A stretch of DNA of 8,461 bases from Pseudomonadota bacterium (lineage in GTDB: Bacteria; Pseudomonadota; Alphaproteobacteria; Rhizobiales; Beijerinckiaceae). The stretch spans positions 1 through 8,461 of the forward strand of contig JAEXUU010000451.1 of assembly GCA_023452965.1 (NCBI GenBank), in the 5' to 3' direction. Under the pieces are notes generated by a model. The model saw only the letters and a list, made by a program, of their open reading frames with translations, ran no database searches and was not told the DNA's origin. Below are positions 6,358 through 8,461 of the stretch, piece after piece (the first letter of the stretch is position 1; each line of letters starts with the position of its first letter). A program made the translations under genes and the position numbers.

Positions 6358-7398
6358 ATGACCACCGAACCGATCCTGATCTGGGGCGCAGGCGCGATCG
6401 GCGGCACGCTCGGCGCCTATTGGGCGCGCGCCGGCTTGCCCGTGCTGCTGGTCGATATCGTTCCCGAGCATGTCGAGGCCTGCCGGACGACCGGTCTTGT
6501 GATTACCGGCCCGGTCGAGGAATTCCGGCAGGTGGTGCCGGCAGTGACGCCGCAGGAGCTGACCGGCAGCTATTCCCGCATCGTGCTCGCCGTGAAGGCC
6601 GGCGCGACGGAGGCTTCTCTCGCGGCACTGACACCGCATCTCGCCGAGGACGGCTTCGTGCTCTCGGCCCAGAACGGGCTCAACGAGATCGTCATCTCAA
6701 AAGCCGTCGGCGAGGCCCGGACGATGGGCTGCTTCGTTAATTTCGGGGCCGACTGGCACGGGCCGGGCGAGATTCTCTACGGCAATCGCGGCGCCGTGGT
6801 CGTCGGCGAGATCGACGGGCGGATCACCGAGCGGGCCCGCGAAATGCACCGGCTGCTCAGCCTGTTCGATGCCGATTCCATCCTGACCGACAACATCTAC
6901 GGCTATCTCTGGGGCAAGCTCGCCTATGGCGCGATGCTGTTCGGCACCGCCCTCACCAATGATTCGATGTCGGCGAACTTCGCCGATCCGGAGCGGCTGC
7001 CGGTCTGGCTGGCGCTCGGGCGCGAGGTGGGCGCGGTCGCGGTGGCACGTGGCGTCACCTCGCTCGGCTTCGGCGCGTTCGATCCGAAGGTCTTCGCACC
7101 CGGCGCGCCCGAGGGGCCGCAGGTGAAGACCATTGCCTGGCTCGCCGACTACACCTCGAAGACCGCAAAGCCCCATTCCGGCATCTGGCGCGATCTCGCG
7201 GTGCGCAAGCGCAAGACCGAAGCCCGGCCGCAGATCGGCATCATCTCGGCGCTCGGCCGCGAGGTCGGCGTCGCGACGCCGGCGCTGGAGACACTGGTCG
7301 CTCTCATCGAGGACATCGAGGAAGGCCGCCGGCCGATGGCGTTCGAAACCCTGAAGGTGCTGATCGAGCAATGCAGATCCGCTTCGACGACCGTGTAG
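6358..7398 (+). CDS. Ketopantoate reductase (ApbA/PanE)-family oxidoreductase
   Basis: A 346-aa NAD(P)-dependent oxidoreductase with the 2-dehydropantoate 2-reductase fold. It has a Rossmann motif GAGAIGG (10-16), VLAVKAG with K80, AQNGL with N106, and the helical C-terminal domain with the likely catalytic K187 in WGKLAYG. S274 and E288 lie at the positions of the substrate-binding Ser and Glu of the E. coli enzyme. The Asn four residues after the catalytic Lys in classic PanE (KLxxN) is G191 here. An acidic D33 ends the second strand, favouring NAD(H) rather than NADP(H). The protein is also longer than E. coli PanE (about 300 aa). Together these argue for another 2-oxo/2-hydroxy acid substrate, not pantothenate synthesis. 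The ATG at 6358 has GGAGAAGG ending seven bases upstream; an earlier ATG at 6340 precedes that site and is less likely. Its end overlaps the next gene by 28 bp. Confidence 0.88.
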   Translation: MTTEPILIWGAGAIGGTLGAYWARAGLPVLLVDIVPEHVEACRTTGLVITGPVEEFRQVVPAVTPQELTGSYSRIVLAVKAGATEASLAALTPHLAEDGFVLSAQNGLNEIVISKAVGEARTMGCFVNFGADWHGPGEILYGNRGAVVVGEIDGRITERAREMHRLLSLFDADSILTDNIYGYLWGKLAYGAMLFGTALTNDSMSANFADPERLPVWLALGREVGAVAVARGVTSLGFGAFDPKVFAPGAPEGPQVKTIAWLADYTSKTAKPHSGIWRDLAVRKRKTEARPQIGIISALGREVGVATPALETLVALIEDIEEGRRPMAFETLKVLIEQCRSASTTV

Positions 7399-8126
7399 CC
7401 CTGGTCACCGGCGCCGCGCAGGGCATTGGCCGCGCCATCGCCCAGGCGCTGGCGGAAGCCGGCGCGAAAGTTCATCTCGCCGATCTCGACGCCGTGGGCG
7501 TCGCCGCCAGCGCGGAAGCACTCGGCGCGGCCGCCCATGTCGCCGATCTCGGCGGCCCGGTGGCGGCGCAGGAGACGGTCGACGCGATCCTCGCGACCGA
7601 GGGCCGGCTCGACCTCCTGGTCAACGCGGCCGGCGGCGTGCGCGGCCAGGTCGGCCGGCCGATCGAGGACATCGCCGAAGCCGATTGGCGCGCCATATTC
7701 GCCGCCAATGTCGACGCTGCCTTCTTCCTGTCGCAGGCCGTTGCACCGGCGATGAAGCAGGTTGCTTACGGCCGTATCGTCAACATTTCCTCGGGGGCCG
7801 GCCTGCGGCCGAGCCTGACCGGCATCCAGGCCTATGCCAGCGCCAAGCACGCGCTGGTCGGGCTCACCCGGCAGCTCGCCTGGGAGCTCGGGCCGCATGG
7901 CGTCACCGTCAATTCCGTCGCGCCCGGCTTCGTCCGATCGAATCCGGCGACCGAGCGGCAATGGCAGTCCTACGGGCCTGAGGGCCAGAAGCGGCTGATC
8001 GAGGGCATCCATACCCGCCGCCTCGGCACGCCAGCCGATATCGCCCATGCCAGCCTGTTCTTCCTATCGGAGCAGGCCGGCTGGATCACGGGGCAGGTCC
8101 TGTCGGTCGATGGCGGCCGCTCATGA
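7371..8126 (+). CDS. Short-chain dehydrogenase/reductase (classical SDR)
   Basis: A 251-aa cytoplasmic NAD(P)-dependent alcohol/ketone oxidoreductase of classical SDR length. The cofactor motif TGAAQGIG is at 13-20. NAAG (85-88) is the NNAG variant. The catalytic tetrad is N113, S141, Y155 and K159 (YASAK). The C-terminal GQVLSVDGG is a family hallmark. D38 at the end of the second strand indicates NAD(H) preference. The start ATG lies inside the upstream reductase gene, a 28-bp overlap, so the two are almost certainly co-transcribed and may act in sequence on one substrate. Similarity is general to the 3-oxoacyl-ACP reductase/glucose dehydrogenase-like group, and the substrate cannot be assigned. 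Confidence 0.94.
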   Translation: MQIRFDDRVALVTGAAQGIGRAIAQALAEAGAKVHLADLDAVGVAASAEALGAAAHVADLGGPVAAQETVDAILATEGRLDLLVNAAGGVRGQVGRPIEDIAEADWRAIFAANVDAAFFLSQAVAPAMKQVAYGRIVNISSGAGLRPSLTGIQAYASAKHALVGLTRQLAWELGPHGVTVNSVAPGFVRSNPATERQWQSYGPEGQKRLIEGIHTRRLGTPADIAHASLFFLSEQAGWITGQVLSVDGGRS

Positions 8127-8170
8127 ACCCTCTCCCCGAAAGGGATGATCGGGCTCGTTGCTGAGCCGGA

Positions 8171-8200
8171 TTGCCACATGCGCAAGGATCGCCCTAGAGT
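8171..8200 (+). promoter_or_regulatory. Candidate promoter of the cold-shock gene
   Basis: TTGCCA (8171-8176, five of six to the sigma-70 -35 box) and TAGAGT (8195-8200, four of six to the -10 box) are 18 bases apart. The transcript would start near 8207, about 40 bases before the cold-shock start codon. The implied short leader opens directly with the hairpin at 8207-8226. Confidence 0.4.
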
Positions 8201-8206
8201 GCGCGC

Positions 8207-8226
8207 CGGGCGGCCCTCGCCGCCCG
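8207..8226 (+). promoter_or_regulatory. Leader hairpin before the cold-shock gene
   Basis: CGGGCGG (8207-8213) pairs perfectly with CCGCCCG (8220-8226) around a 6-base loop. It lies between the short-chain dehydrogenase and the cold-shock gene, in the predicted leader of the latter. It could act as a temperature-sensitive leader structure or as a terminator for the upstream operon. No T-run follows, so an intrinsic terminator is less likely. Confidence 0.4.
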
Positions 8227-8247
8227 CCGAAAGTGAAGGGAGAGCAC

Positions 8248-8457
8248 GTGGCAACGGGCACCGTGAAGTGGTTCAATGAGACCAAGGGCTATGGCTTCAT
8301 CACGCCGGACGCCGGCGGCAGCGACGTCTTCGTGCATATCAGCGCAGTCGAGCGCTCGGGCCTGCGCGGCCTGAACGAAGGTCAGAAGATCTCCTTCGAC
8401 CTCGAAGCCGATCGCAAGACCGGCAAGTCGGCGGCTGTCAATCTGAAGACTGCCTGA
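8248..8457 (+). CDS. Cold-shock protein, CspA family
   Basis: A 69-aa single-domain cold-shock protein that binds single-stranded RNA/DNA and acts as an RNA chaperone. It begins [21 protein letters not shown], with RNP1 (KGYGFI) and RNP2 (VFVHIS) RNA-binding motifs and the usual aromatic residues. It ends at the family length. The GTG start at 8248 is fixed by the family N-terminus and by GGAG (8239-8242) five bases upstream; an in-frame ATG at 8158 would add an atypical 30-residue extension. It follows the dehydrogenase gene by 121 bp, with its own candidate promoter. It is most likely independent of the catabolic cluster. Confidence 0.96.
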   Translation: MATGTVKWFNETKGYGFITPDAGGSDVFVHISAVERSGLRGLNEGQKISFDLEADRKTGKSAAVNLKTA

Positions 8458-8461
8458 AGAC

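Overview
The window is GC-rich, gene-dense DNA. Its codon bias, intergenic palindromic repeats and gene types suggest an alphaproteobacterium of the order Hyphomicrobiales (Bosea/Bradyrhizobium/Methylobacterium-like). This placement is a judgement from the look of the sequence; no search was run. No rRNA, tRNA, CRISPR array, insertion sequence or phage gene was seen.

Left half, minus strand, read from about 2811 down to 1. A creatininase-family metal-dependent amidohydrolase (2811-2110) is followed by the two membrane permeases of a dipeptide/oligopeptide-type ABC importer. These are a DppB-type permease (2015-1045), broken by a one-base frameshift near 1209/1210, and a DppC-type permease (1048-167), which overlap by ATGA. 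A well-placed ribosome binding site and ATG at 3-1 suggest that another gene of the same operon, plausibly the importer ATPase, begins at the window edge. Both larger gaps in this operon hold inverted repeats, and they share a 13-base word.

Centre. The operon diverges from a MarR-family regulator (2908-3459, plus strand). Taking the GTG at 2811 as the creatininase start leaves a 96-bp divergent control region. It holds a TTGACA box and a perfect 7+2+7 palindrome (2874-2889), a good candidate operator for the MarR protein. The regulator overlaps, again by ATGA, the gene for a periplasmic family 5 solute-binding protein (3456-5060), which would feed the divergently encoded permeases.

Right half, plus strand. 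An isoaspartyl peptidase/L-asparaginase (5250-6197), a ketopantoate-reductase-fold oxidoreductase (6358-7398) and a short-chain dehydrogenase (7371-8126, overlapping the previous gene by 28 bp) follow. Two unrelated, elaborate palindromic elements (5078-5227 and 6217-6335) fill the gaps. A cold-shock protein (8248-8457) with its own likely promoter ends the window.

Taken together, the locus reads as a regulated uptake-and-degradation cluster. A peptide-like or amide/lactam-containing solute would be captured and imported, its amide bonds cut by the creatininase-like and Ntn hydrolases, and the carbon skeleton processed by two dehydrogenases. The substrate is not evident from the sequence. The cold-shock gene is probably an unrelated neighbour.
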